This document shows, in pieces, positions 54,873-63,345 of a stretch of DNA of 64,000 nt. Within the stretch, counting starts at the first letter, position 1, and each line of letters starts with the position of its first letter. Below the pieces are notes generated by a model that saw only the letters and a list, made by a program, of their open reading frames with translations, searched no databases and was not told the origin of the DNA. A program made the position numbers and the translations under genes. This DNA comes from a virus: positions 62,001 through 126,000 of IMG/VR virus record IMGVR_UViG_3300020178_000897. One strand, 5' to 3'.

Positions 54873-55140
54873 CACATATTGTTTTTAAGTTACTGTGCAA
54901 CGTGTTAGATAAATCACCATCTATATGGTATACATTAAATTGTTCTTTATGTAGTGATTTGAATCCGCATTTTTCGCATTGCTCTTTTTGACGATATCCG
55001 TTCTGATACCATTTAGGAATACCCCATTTTTTCTGTCCGTGATGTAAACAAGTATCACACGATTTCCTATAATAAGTTTTACCGTCTTTTTTATAGTTTA
55101 CGGCCGCCGGCCTGTATCCACATTTACACAAAGGTCTCAT
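54802..55140 (-). CDS. HNH-type endonuclease-like zinc protein
   Basis: 112 residues from the ATG at 55140. Zinc pairs C5xC7 with C28xxC31, and C55xxC58 with C89xxC92 around an HNH-like core: VYHIDGDLSNTL (H72, D74) and SNLKTICANC (N84). These small freestanding HNH proteins are common in marine T4-like phages and may be mobile. The start at 55140 is preferred because TAAATAGTATT lies directly before it, the same arrangement as gp17; an in-frame ATG at 55155 has a weak upstream AAAGG. It overlaps the dNMP kinase 3' end. Confidence 0.75.
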   Translation of the reverse strand: MRPLCKCGYRPAAVNYKKDGKTYYRKSCDTCLHHGQKKWGIPKWYQNGYRQKEQCEKCGFKSLHKEQFNVYHIDGDLSNTLHSNLKTICANCQRVLQKQGVRWKQGDLVPDF

Positions 55141-55144
55141 AATA

Positions 55145-55153
55145 CTATTTACC
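55145..55153 (-). promoter_or_regulatory. Late box GGTAAATAG (minus) abutting the HNH gene start
   Basis: TAAATA ends six bases before the A of the ATG at 55140. The 14-base string TAAATAGTATTATG is identical to that before gp17. Confidence 0.5.
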
Positions 55154-55208
55154 ATACCTTTACACCACCTTTTATTCGGTGTTTCTCCATACTTTTTTAA
55201 TCAAATCA

Positions 55209-55217
55209 TATAAATAC
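55209..55217 (+). promoter_or_regulatory. Late promoter TATAAATAC for gp18
   Basis: Exact match to the T4 late consensus TATAAATA. Leader of about 33 bases ends in CAGGAGAAC before gp18, the abundant sheath protein. Confidence 0.88.
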
Positions 55218-55255
55218 TTTTAACAGTTGTTTTATTTTAACAGGAGAACTACAAA

Positions 55256-58200
55256 ATGGCATTAATATCACCAGGTGTACAAGTCAGTGTAATCGATGAA
55301 AGTTTTTACACACCAGCAGAACCAGGTACTACTCCAATGTTGTTTGTTGCGTCTAAACAGGACAAAGCAAACGCGGCAGGAACAGGTACAGCAAGAGGTA
55401 CAACAAAAGCGAACGCAGGCGTTCCATTCTTAATTACCTCACAAAGAGATTTAGCAGATACGTTTGGAGATCCAATCTTTCAAACTGATGCAAACAATAA
55501 CCCAGTAAACGGTGGGGAACTTAACGAGTATGGTCTACAAGCGGCTTACTCATATTTAGGAGTTTCAAACAGAGCGTTTGTTGTAAGAGCAGATGTTGAC
55601 TTAGGTGAACTAGAGCCAAGCGCAAGTGCGCCAGCGGCAGCTCCGGCAAACGGAACATATTGGTTTGATACTTCCCTAACAAAGTACGGAATTTTTGAAT
55701 GGAATTCAAATGCTGTGACTGTTACTGGTGGACAGTCATTTACAAATAAGATTCCATTGGTAATTACTTCTAACACTAATCTAGTTGGCGGATCAAATAC
55801 AGGACTTCCAAAAGCTAGTGTAGGACAAGTAGGCGACTATGCAGTAGTAACAACAACTACTACTAACAAAGTATACTACAAGAATTCCTCAGGAACATGG
55901 GTTAAAGTAGGAACAGCTGATTGGGTTGCAAGTCATCCAACTATTAAGGGAACAGCAACTAACCCAACACTAGTAAATGGTGAAACTATCATTATTAATG
56001 GTACAACTACTGCCGTTACTGGCGTAAATGTTACACAAATGGCAGCTGATATTAACGGCGCAGGCATTACTGGCGTAACAGCTGGAGTTGTCGATAGTAA
56101 GCTATACATTTACAGTGATGGTAGTTCTATTACTGACGGTGGAAGTGATGTTGACGGAGCAATTGAAATTGCCGCAGGTTCATCAGGTACACTACTAGCA
56201 GACTTAGGTTTGACAGCTGGAACATATTACGCACCGCAACTAATTATTGCACCGCACACTAACGTTCCAGGATTTAAATCATCTGATACACAGCCTAGAC
56301 CAACAGGTTCAGTTTGGTTTAAAATGACTGAAGCTAATTTAGGTGCTCAGATGAAAGTTAAAGTTTATAACTCAACAACTAAACTTTGGGCAGACAAAGC
56401 GGCTCCTGTGTATAAAACACACCAGGAAGCACTTTACAATTTAGATAAAACAGGCGGCGGAATTAACCTAGCACTAGGTACAGTTTATGTCCAGTCTCAT
56501 ACTACAGAAGCAGAAAATGAAGAATTAGACTTTACAATTTTTGCTAGATCAACTTCAGGAGCAACAAAGATTGTTTCAAGTCCTGTTACTGCAAGTAGTC
56601 TTACAGCAGGAACATACGGCTTTACAATGGCAGAAAGCGATCCAAACAAAGCAGCCATCCAAGGCGGCAAGGCAATTAGCATTACTGTTGCAGGAGCAAT
56701 TACTGATGCAGATGAAATTGCTGGCGCAATTAATTCAGCAGGATTTGAAAACATTGTAGCAAGCGTAGATGCTTCTAACAGAGTTGTAATTGAACACAAC
56801 GATGGAGGCGAAATCCGTATTGCAGATACAAATAGCGCACTAGGCGACATTGGCTTTGCGGCTTACAACTATTCAACTAAAGCAGGAACAGCAAACTTGT
56901 ATGCGGCTCCAGCAGGCGATAGTGTTTATGATTTCCATGCTTCAAATTGGAGAATCCTAACACAAACTGCCGGACCAGATGCACCAACAGCACTAACAAC
57001 TGATGGAGCATTGTGGTACAATTCAATTGTTGATGAAGTTGACATTATGGTACATAACGGTACCATTTGGAAGGGATATGCAAATGTTTATCCAGATGCT
57101 GATCCAACAGGACCAATTGTTTCTGCAACTGAACCTACTCAACAGACAGATGGATCATCTCCATTAGTAACTGGCGATTTATGGATTAGTACAGCAGATT
57201 TAGAGAACTATCCACAAGTACACAAGTACAATGCAGATTTACAAAAATGGATTGCATTAGACGAAGGTGATCAAACTACAGAAGATGGTATTTTGTTTGC
57301 TGATGCACGTTTTGGTACAAGCGGCGGTACAGCTACAGAAGCACCAAGTGGAACTATTCCTGAACTATTAGTAAGTGATTATCTAGACACAGATGCACCA
57401 GATCCTGCATTATATCCAAAAGGTATGTTGCTATGGAATCTACGCAGAAGTGGATTTAATGTTAAGAAATTTGTACGTAATTATGTAGATACTACAGCTA
57501 AAAACGTTCGTCAAGGTGATGTAAGTATGGCATTGTACTATCCACATCGTTGGGTAACAGAGTCAGCTAACCAACCAAATGGTGCAGGTAGCTTTGGACG
57601 TAAAGCACAGCGTAAAGTTGTTATCCAAGCACTACAAGCAATGGTTAACAGCAACCAAGATATCCGCGATGACGAATCAAGACTATTCAACGTTATGGCA
57701 ACTCCAGGTTATCCAGAACTAATTGGTGAAATGGTAAGCCTAAATTACGATAGAGGTTTAACAGCATTTATCGTTGGCGATAGTCCAATGAGACTAGCAT
57801 CCGATGCTACAACACTAAATGACTGGGGTAACAACGTTGCACTAGCAGTTGAAGATAACGATGATGGTGCAGTAAGCAGAGACGAATATTTAGGTATGTT
57901 CTATCCTAGCTTGTTTACTAGTGATAATGCTGGTAACAACATTATTGTTCCACCAAGTCACGGTATTATTAGAACACTTGCACTAAGTGATCAAGTTAGC
58001 TATCCATGGTTTGCACCAGCAGGTACAAGACGTGGTGGTATTACTAACGCAACAGCCGCAGGATACATTGATGCAGAAGGCGAATTTAAGTCAATTGCAC
58101 TAAACGAAGGTCAGCGCGATACACTATATTCACTTAATATTAACCCAATTACATTCCTAACAGGAGCAGGACTTGTTAACTACGGTCAAAAGACTCGTGC

Positions 58201-58537
58201 AAGAAATGCAAGTGCGTTGGATAGAATTAACGTAGCACGTTTAGTAATTTACTTACGTTCACAACTTAAGAAACTTGCTAAGCCATACATTTTTGAGCCT
58301 AACGATAAAATCACACGCGATGAAATCAAGGCGCAAGTAGATAGCTTGATGCTAGAGTTAGTATCACAAAGAGCATTGTATGACTTCCTAGTTGTATGTG
58401 ATGAATCTAACAATACTCCAAGTAGAATTGATAGAAATGAATTGTACGTAGACATTGCTATTGAACCAGTTAAAGCAGTTGAATTTATTTACATTCCGTT
58501 AAGACTGAAAAACACTGGTGAAATTTCAGGGCTATAA
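55256..58537 (+). CDS. gp18: Contractile tail sheath protein gp18 with large insertion
   Basis: 1093 residues against 659 in T4. N-terminal ISPGVQVSVIDESFYTP and VSNRAFVVRADVDLGELEP, and C-terminal core from about 702 (NLRRSGFNVKKFVRNYVD; ATPGYPELIGEMVSLNYDRG; PSHGIIRTLALSDQVSYPWF; NINPITFLTGAGLVNYGQKT) identify gp18. Residues about 125-700 are an insertion of beta-rich repeats with TYWFDTSLTKYGIFEWN, ALWYNSIVDEVDIMVHNG and DLWISTADLENYPQVHKYN, plus two DINGAG/INSAGFEN-type small domains. The insertion should project from the sheath surface. Function may be decoration or adhesion; inference. Confidence 0.96.
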   Translation: MALISPGVQVSVIDESFYTPAEPGTTPMLFVASKQDKANAAGTGTARGTTKANAGVPFLITSQRDLADTFGDPIFQTDANNNPVNGGELNEYGLQAAYSYLGVSNRAFVVRADVDLGELEPSASAPAAAPANGTYWFDTSLTKYGIFEWNSNAVTVTGGQSFTNKIPLVITSNTNLVGGSNTGLPKASVGQVGDYAVVTTTTTNKVYYKNSSGTWVKVGTADWVASHPTIKGTATNPTLVNGETIIINGTTTAVTGVNVTQMAADINGAGITGVTAGVVDSKLYIYSDGSSITDGGSDVDGAIEIAAGSSGTLLADLGLTAGTYYAPQLIIAPHTNVPGFKSSDTQPRPTGSVWFKMTEANLGAQMKVKVYNSTTKLWADKAAPVYKTHQEALYNLDKTGGGINLALGTVYVQSHTTEAENEELDFTIFARSTSGATKIVSSPVTASSLTAGTYGFTMAESDPNKAAIQGGKAISITVAGAITDADEIAGAINSAGFENIVASVDASNRVVIEHNDGGEIRIADTNSALGDIGFAAYNYSTKAGTANLYAAPAGDSVYDFHASNWRILTQTAGPDAPTALTTDGALWYNSIVDEVDIMVHNGTIWKGYANVYPDADPTGPIVSATEPTQQTDGSSPLVTGDLWISTADLENYPQVHKYNADLQKWIALDEGDQTTEDGILFADARFGTSGGTATEAPSGTIPELLVSDYLDTDAPDPALYPKGMLLWNLRRSGFNVKKFVRNYVDTTAKNVRQGDVSMALYYPHRWVTESANQPNGAGSFGRKAQRKVVIQALQAMVNSNQDIRDDESRLFNVMATPGYPELIGEMVSLNYDRGLTAFIVGDSPMRLASDATTLNDWGNNVALAVEDNDDGAVSRDEYLGMFYPSLFTSDNAGNNIIVPPSHGIIRTLALSDQVSYPWFAPAGTRRGGITNATAAGYIDAEGEFKSIALNEGQRDTLYSLNINPITFLTGAGLVNYGQKTRARNASALDRINVARLVIYLRSQLKKLAKPYIFEPNDKITRDEIKAQVDSLMLELVSQRALYDFLVVCDESNNTPSRIDRNELYVDIAIEPVKAVEFIYIPLRLKNTGEISGL

Positions 58538-58540
58538 TCG

Positions 58541-58549
58541 GATAAATAA
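58541..58549 (+). promoter_or_regulatory. Late promoter GATAAATAA for gp19
   Basis: Four bases after the gp18 stop; AGGAG at 58557-58561 precedes gp19. Confidence 0.72.
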
Positions 58550-58567
58550 AAGTAACAGGAGCATATA

Positions 58568-59197
58568 ATGGCAATATCAACACTTTCAAAATTAACAGTA
58601 CCATTAGATAGTAACGCAAGTGCATCTAATCAGGGACTATTGATGCCCAAATTACAATATCGTTTTAGAGTATCACTAGAAAACTTTGGGGTATCAAGTC
58701 CGTCAACCGAACTAACAAAACAAGTTATGGACGTAACAAGACCTAATGTTAGTTTTGAACAAATGACAGTTGACATTTACAACTCAAAAGTATTTTTAGC
58801 AGGTAAGCATACTTGGGAACCAATTACACTAAACTTGCGTGAAGATGTATCCAACAATGTACAAAAACTTGTTGGTGAACAACTTCAGAAACAATTTGAC
58901 TTCTTTGAGCAGTCAAGTGCGGCAAGTGGTGCAGACTACAAGTTTGTTACTAGAATTGAAATTTTAGATGGCGGTAACGGAGCGAACGCGGCAAGCGTAC
59001 TAGAAACATTTGAATTATACGGATGTTATTTAGAAAGCGCAAACTACAATAGCTTAAATTATGCAACTTCAGAAGTTGTTACTGTTGCCCTTTCTATACG
59101 TTACGATAATGCAATCCAATCACCACAAGGTACTGGTATTGGTACAGCAATTGGACGTACAATTAACACTGCTATTACAGGCGGCGGCGCTAGTTAA
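58568..59197 (+). CDS. gp19: Tail tube protein gp19
   Basis: 209 residues. LMPKLQYRFRVSLENFGV, TKQVMDVTRPNVSFEQMTVD, KHTWEPITLNLREDVSNNVQ and LETFELYGCYLESANYNSLN are the strands of the T4-type tube subunit. The protein stacks in hexamers to form the DNA channel inside the sheath. It has its own late promoter and a terminator 22 bases after the stop, as expected for an abundant product. Confidence 0.95.
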   Translation: MAISTLSKLTVPLDSNASASNQGLLMPKLQYRFRVSLENFGVSSPSTELTKQVMDVTRPNVSFEQMTVDIYNSKVFLAGKHTWEPITLNLREDVSNNVQKLVGEQLQKQFDFFEQSSAASGADYKFVTRIEILDGGNGANAASVLETFELYGCYLESANYNSLNYATSEVVTVALSIRYDNAIQSPQGTGIGTAIGRTINTAITGGGAS

Positions 59198-59218
59198 TTT
59201 TAAAAAAATAATAAAATT

Positions 59219-59242
59219 AGGGACTTTATTGTCCCTTTTTTT
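59219..59242 (+). terminator. Rho-independent terminator after gp19
   Basis: AGGGAC/GTCCCT stem with TTTATT loop and T-run. Confidence 0.9.
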
Positions 59243-59275
59243 ATGACCGAATTATCTACACACTTAATTAAAAAG

Positions 59276-59284
59276 GCTAAATAT
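59276..59284 (+). promoter_or_regulatory. Late box GCTAAATAT abutting the next gene
   Basis: TAAATA ends six bases before the A of the ATG at 59289, so RNA would start at or next to the start codon. No close Shine-Dalgarno; AAAAAGG is 12 or more bases upstream. Confidence 0.6.
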
Positions 59285-59288
59285 TTGC

Positions 59289-60476
59289 ATGAGTTTCTTA
59301 AACGGTTTTTTAGATAATGTAGCATCGGGTGCTTTAAATCCTAAAGGTAATCTTGCGGATTTTGCCCACGCGGCTAGAACGTTTGTTGATGACAATCACA
59401 GACTTGCTCCTAAAGTTAAATTTCTTTATCACGTGTCTTTTAGTATTAATCCTCAAGCGGCAGCAATTATACCTCAGTTTGATCAACGACACAAAGACGA
59501 AATTTCTTTGTTAGTAAAAACAGCACAATTACCTGGATTTAATATCCAAACAGATGTAAAACATCAGTACAATAGAAAAAAAGTAATACAAAAAAGAATT
59601 GATTATACTCCTGTAGGAATTACTTTCCATGACGACAATCTTGGTATTTCTACAGCATTATGGGAAGCATATTATAGGTATTATTATAGAGATGGCAATT
59701 ATGCAAAAGTTGGACCTGCCGGAGGAGTTGAGCCATTAAACAGACATTATGATAATAGTTCATTATTTAACGAAAAGCAATATAGGTATGGATTTGATAA
59801 CGATAGTTTAACTCCGTTCTTTAATCACATTACAATCTATCAAATGTCAAGGAAGCGTTATACTGCATTTACATTAGTAAATCCCTTAATAGCATCTTGG
59901 ACACATGATACAATGGATTACAGTGATCAAGGTACTGGTGTAGAAAGTTCTATGCAGATTGAATATGAAACAGTTCACTACAGTAGAGGTCCTGTTAAAA
60001 ATGGCCAACCAGCAGGATTTGCTATAAACCATTACGATAAAATGCCAAGTCCTAATAGTTTATCAGGCGGCGGCGCCGCTAGTTTATTGGGAGTAGGAGG
60101 CGTACTTGCTGGAGGAATGGGAGTACTTGACGATATTACCGGAGGTAACGTTAGTTTCGGAACTGTACTTAAAGCCGCGAATGCGATTGGAAACGGAAAA
60201 TCATTAAATGCAAAAGGTATTGGACAAGAACTACTAGGTAGTGCAGTCGGCGCACTTGGACGTAGTCAAGGAATTGACGTAAGTGGAGTAGCAGGTGTTT
60301 CATTCCCAAGTGGAGGAATAGGACAACTAGGAACATTAGCAACAGCCGCCGCAGTAAGTTTAGGAGCAAAAGCAACAAGCAGTAGTAATCCATCAGGCGG
60401 AATACTTTCAGCGTTTGCAAATAAGACTCGATTACCTAACGCAAAGGCTGGACCAGGAGATGAATACGATGAGTGA
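59289..60476 (+). CDS. Tail-tube-fold baseplate protein (gp48/gp54-like tube initiator)
   Basis: 395 residues. Residues 40-260: VKFLYHVSFSINPQ, LVKTAQLPGFNIQTDVKHQY, RIDYTPVGITFHDDN and LWEAYYRYYYRDGNYAKVG follow the strand pattern of tail-tube-like baseplate proteins of T4-type phages. The C-terminal third (about 265-380) is Gly/Ala/Ser-rich and low in complexity (SLLGVGGVLAGGMGVLDDI), perhaps hydrophobic. Located between gp19 and gp4. A role in starting tube polymerisation on the baseplate is inferred. Confidence 0.55.
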   Translation: MSFLNGFLDNVASGALNPKGNLADFAHAARTFVDDNHRLAPKVKFLYHVSFSINPQAAAIIPQFDQRHKDEISLLVKTAQLPGFNIQTDVKHQYNRKKVIQKRIDYTPVGITFHDDNLGISTALWEAYYRYYYRDGNYAKVGPAGGVEPLNRHYDNSSLFNEKQYRYGFDNDSLTPFFNHITIYQMSRKRYTAFTLVNPLIASWTHDTMDYSDQGTGVESSMQIEYETVHYSRGPVKNGQPAGFAINHYDKMPSPNSLSGGGAASLLGVGGVLAGGMGVLDDITGGNVSFGTVLKAANAIGNGKSLNAKGIGQELLGSAVGALGRSQGIDVSGVAGVSFPSGGIGQLGTLATAAAVSLGAKATSSSNPSGGILSAFANKTRLPNAKAGPGDEYDE

Positions 60477-60855
60477 TACCGGATCAATTAGAGGAAATTT
60501 ACCTCCTAAGAAGGTAACTGACAGTGCAGATAACACTAAAAAATATTTTAATACATACTATGCTAAACAGCTATCATATCCTGCAAACGAAGTAGATGCA
60601 GTAATTGGATTTTTAGAACAAAAAGGGTTTGACCCCGCGGCGGCAGCGTCAACTGGCGCAATACTACTTCAACAAGCAAAACTTGATAACATTAAAGTGT
60701 TTGAATTATTAGATACATTATCTGGTTTTGATAAGCTACAGCTAAGTGCTACTGTTGCTCAAGTATTAAATTTTAATAGAGAAAAAACAAGTTCTATTGG
60801 ATTTAAAACTGATAATCAATATAATTATCTAGAAGCTAGAAACATTTTAGGTTAG
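60469..60855 (+). CDS. Conserved structural-region protein of unknown function
   Basis: 128 residues from the ATG at 60469 (MSDTGSIRGNLPPKK), which overlaps the stop of the preceding gene by eight bases and has GGACCAGGAGA just upstream; an ATG 54 bases earlier is in frame but lies deep in the preceding gene. Mostly helical: NEVDAVIGFLEQKGFDPAAA, AKLDNIKVFELLDTLSGFDK. I cannot assign a T4 counterpart. Co-transcribed with gp4, five bases upstream of it. Confidence 0.5.
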   Translation: MSDTGSIRGNLPPKKVTDSADNTKKYFNTYYAKQLSYPANEVDAVIGFLEQKGFDPAAAASTGAILLQQAKLDNIKVFELLDTLSGFDKLQLSATVAQVLNFNREKTSSIGFKTDNQYNYLEARNILG

Positions 60856-60859
60856 TGTT

Positions 60860-61294
60860 ATGGCTAAGTTTGCTCAAGGCAAATATACTCTTAAAAATCC
60901 TGAAAAATATGTAGGAGGCAAAACACCAACATATAGAAGTGGATGGGAATTTGCTTTTATGAAATTCTGCGACGAAAATCCTAGCATACAAACTTGGGCA
61001 AGTGAAGCGATAAAAATACCTTATCGCAATCCATTTACAGGTAAAGCTACTATATACGTTCCAGACTTTTTTATACAATACAAAACTAAAAAAGGTAAAA
61101 ATATGGTTGAACTAATCGAAGTTAAACCTGATAATCAAACTATGATGGAAAAGGCAGGAAACAGTAAACATAATCAAGCACATGCAATATTAAATATGGC
61201 AAAATGGGAAGCCGCAAGAGCATATTGTAAATCAAAAGGAATAACATTTAGAGTTATCACAGAAAAAGATATGTTCCATCAAGGAAAACGATAA
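60860..61294 (+). CDS. gp4: Head completion protein gp4
   Basis: 144 residues, T4 length. YTLKNPEKYVGGKTPTYRSG, WEFAFMKFCDENPSIQTW, SEAIKIPYRNPFTGKATIYV, PDFFI and ELIEVKPDNQ match T4 gp4 (KNPSKY, YRSLWE, FMRYCDDNPAVLQW, IPYRS, LIEVKP). The D...E.K residues give a PD-(D/E)xK-like nuclease pattern. gp4 (also called gp50/65 activity) completes filled heads and is needed before tail joining. Its last codons overlap a late box. Confidence 0.9.
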   Translation: MAKFAQGKYTLKNPEKYVGGKTPTYRSGWEFAFMKFCDENPSIQTWASEAIKIPYRNPFTGKATIYVPDFFIQYKTKKGKNMVELIEVKPDNQTMMEKAGNSKHNQAHAILNMAKWEAARAYCKSKGITFRVITEKDMFHQGKR

Positions 61295-61298
61295 ATAA
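61290..61298 (+). promoter_or_regulatory. Late promoter GATAAATAA for gp16
   Basis: Overlaps the last bases and stop codon of gp4; precedes gp16 at 61324. Confidence 0.66.
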
Positions 61299-61323
61299 TA
61301 GTAGCAGTTAATGTGAGTATATA

Positions 61324-61812
61324 ATGACCAAAAAATTAGAAGAACTTCTTGACTTGCCTGATAGTAAAGAACTAATCAAGCAAGAACAAAAGAAAGAAAA
61401 AAAAGAAGTAGTTGAGCAACAAAATAACACGATGCGTGATATCGCAGAGTTTGATAAAATTGCTAGTGCATTGCCCGCAGTAAAAGGGCTAGGTGAAATG
61501 GCTGATAAAGAGCTTAACGAAATCGCTGACAAAGCAATGGAAGCATATGATGATCTAATGGACTTAGGTATGAATGTTGAAAGTCGGTATGCTAGTAGAG
61601 TATTTGAAGTAGCAGGCGGCATGCTTAAAACATCGCTTGATGCTAAAGTTGCTAAGTTAGATAAAAAACTAAAAATGATTGACCTGCAACTTAAAAAAGA
61701 AAAAATGGACAAAGAAGGCGGAACTGGTGATGACGGCGTTATTTCTGGTGAAGGCTATATTATAACAGATCGTAATAGTTTACTTGAAAAACTTAAGAAT
61801 ATGGATAAATAA
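61324..61812 (+). CDS. gp16: Terminase small subunit gp16
   Basis: 162 residues, T4 length (164). N-terminal LEELLDLPDSKELIK, a charged Lys/Glu segment, and a long helical hairpin LMDLGMNVESRYASRVFEVA and LDAKVAKLDKKLKMIDLQLK, as expected for the ring-forming small terminase that recognises DNA and stimulates gp17. Ends with the residues MDK whose codons plus stop form a late box. Located two genes upstream of gp17. Confidence 0.82.
   Translation: MTKKLEELLDLPDSKELIKQEQKKEKKEVVEQQNNTMRDIAEFDKIASALPAVKGLGEMADKELNEIADKAMEAYDDLMDLGMNVESRYASRVFEVAGGMLKTSLDAKVAKLDKKLKMIDLQLKKEKMDKEGGTGDDGVISGEGYIITDRNSLLEKLKNMDK
61804..61812 (+). promoter_or_regulatory. Late promoter GATAAATAA overlapping the gp16 stop
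   Basis: The box is made of the last two gp16 codons and its TAA. A leader with AAGGACGGA precedes the gene at 61830. Confidence 0.6.
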
Positions 61813-61829
61813 TTTATAAGGACGGAAAC

Positions 61830-62390
61830 ATGTTTGAAAAATATCTAGCAGAAGCAAAAAAGATTTACGAGTTTAAAGTTGGAGTTGCAGGAGAATTACC
61901 TGACGGGTTTGCCGATTCAATTGAGACCGCGTTAAAGCGTTACAGTGTAGCGTCAATGAGCGCCGGAAAGAAAACACCAATTCAAGAACGTCCGCTAGAT
62001 TTTCCACAGTTATCTAATTGTGAAGTTACATATTACGAAGTTGCATTAAACTATCCTACTACACCACAGGTATTAGAGGAATACATTCCAATGTGTTGCG
62101 GTATTGACAGAGCTAATGTAATTGTACGTAATGTAAACGACCCAATTGACAGCTATCAAGAAACAGGCGATGGTAGTCCATATGTATCTAAACTAGAAAC
62201 ATTAGAAATGGAACAAGCCGATCCAAAGGCACAAAATACTGTTGGTACAAACAGAGTAATGGATTTACTCAAAGAACTAGAAACTGCAAGAAAGGAACAA
62301 GAATATGATCCTATTGCAGAAGTAAAATCAGGAAATCAAAAAGATATTAGTGATAAAGAAAATTCAGTGTCACCGATAGGGAGCAAATAA
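61830..62390 (+). CDS. Conserved protein between terminase subunits, unknown function
   Basis: 186 residues. MFEKYLAEAKKIYEFKVGVA and DGFADSIETALKRYSVASM near the N-terminus, TPIQERPLDFPQLSNCEVTY in the middle, and a Lys/Glu/Asp-rich tail. Looks like a globular domain followed by a disordered tail. In marine T4-like phages such proteins lie near terminase genes; function unknown. One base separates its stop from the next start codon region. Confidence 0.5.
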   Translation: MFEKYLAEAKKIYEFKVGVAGELPDGFADSIETALKRYSVASMSAGKKTPIQERPLDFPQLSNCEVTYYEVALNYPTTPQVLEEYIPMCCGIDRANVIVRNVNDPIDSYQETGDGSPYVSKLETLEMEQADPKAQNTVGTNRVMDLLKELETARKEQEYDPIAEVKSGNQKDISDKENSVSPIGSK

Positions 62391-62391
62391 T

Positions 62392-63279
62392 ATGGATATG
62401 AAAAAAATCTTACAAAATATGGACGCGGCAGCCGTCGGCAACAAACCTTTCAAAGGTGACGAAAATTATAACGATATGAAAAAGATCTTAGAAGGGTTGA
62501 ACAAAGTAAATCAACAACCAACTAAGCAAGTTATTAATGAATCAGCATCAATGAATATTAGCATGACAGCAGATGACGCAAGTCAAGTTGGTGAACTAAT
62601 GGCATTAATGCGTAATGCAGGTATGAATCCGCAACCAGTAGGAAATGCATTTATAGATAATCCAAACATCCCAGGACGTGACGATGTACCAGGAGACCAA
62701 GATCTAAAAGCAGGAGCACTTGGCTCTGCTGTAGGAGCAGGCTTAGGTGCAATGGCAGGCGGACCAATTGGCGCGGCAGTAGGCGGCGGCATTGGTTCAG
62801 CACTAACAAGCGATGATCATGACGATCCAAATATTCCAGGAAAAGATGATGTACCGGGTGACCAAGATCTACAAGCAGGAATGGGTGGATCATTAGCAGG
62901 CGGATTATTAGGCGGAGCGGCTGGACAAGTAGCAGGCGCACCAGCAAGTGCCGCATTAGGTGCCGCAGGAACAGCATTAGGAACAGCAGTTGGCGGACCA
63001 GTTGGCGGAGCAATTGGTGGCGCGGCAGGCAGAGCAATTCCAGCACTAGCAGGCTCAGTGGTTGGTTCAAAAATTGGTGACAAACTAACAGGCGAAGATT
63101 ACGAAAACGAGCCAGACGAAGATTATAGACCAGCTTCAGATATGGTTAGAGGCGGTAACGATATTAATAAGTCTAAAAAATCATATCCACCAGTAGCAGG
63201 CGGAGATAATCCAATGGCAATAAAAGATAAAATTAAAGAAGAGTTATCAGCACTTTACAAACAATTTCAAAATAAGTAA
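62392..63279 (+). CDS. Glycine-zipper protein with repeated PGDQDL linkers
   Basis: 295 residues. N-terminal helical part (MKKILQNMD and MKKILEGLNKVNQQ, a repeated motif), then two copies of DDPNIPG(K/R)DDVPGDQDL-type acidic linkers (about 88-104 and 143-160), each followed by a Gly/Ala-rich glycine-zipper region (GLGAMAGGPIGAAVGGGIGS; GGPVGGAIGGAAGRAIPALA). A C-terminal helix (IKEELSALYKQFQN) follows. The zippers could insert in or pack against membrane. A DNA-ejection or internal head role is speculative. Confidence 0.5.
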   Translation: MDMKKILQNMDAAAVGNKPFKGDENYNDMKKILEGLNKVNQQPTKQVINESASMNISMTADDASQVGELMALMRNAGMNPQPVGNAFIDNPNIPGRDDVPGDQDLKAGALGSAVGAGLGAMAGGPIGAAVGGGIGSALTSDDHDDPNIPGKDDVPGDQDLQAGMGGSLAGGLLGGAAGQVAGAPASAALGAAGTALGTAVGGPVGGAIGGAAGRAIPALAGSVVGSKIGDKLTGEDYENEPDEDYRPASDMVRGGNDINKSKKSYPPVAGGDNPMAIKDKIKEELSALYKQFQNK

Positions 63280-63305
63280 TAATAAACTCTACTACTACTA
63301 ACTCA

Positions 63306-63331
63306 ATACCCGCTTCGGCGGGTATTTTTTT
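63306..63331 (+). terminator. Rho-independent terminator before gp17
   Basis: ATACCCGC/GCGGGTAT stem with TTCG tetraloop and T-run. It separates gp17 from the upstream genes. Confidence 0.93.
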
Positions 63332-63332
63332 G

Positions 63333-63341
63333 GTTAAATAG
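63333..63341 (+). promoter_or_regulatory. Late box GTTAAATAG abutting gp17
   Basis: TAAATA ends six bases before the A of the gp17 ATG, in the string TAAATAGTATTATG. There is no Shine-Dalgarno between it and the start. Confidence 0.62.
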
Positions 63342-63345
63342 TATT

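Noticed and set aside
60415-60468. Upstream start of the gene at 60469
   Set aside because: The extra 18 residues lie entirely in the preceding gene and lack a ribosome-binding site, whereas ATG 60469 has an AGGAG-type site and the usual short overlap.
62651-63083. Two overlapping open frames on the minus strand, Leu- and Pro/Ala-rich
   Set aside because: They arise from the Gly/Ala-rich codons of the glycine-zipper gene on the other strand.
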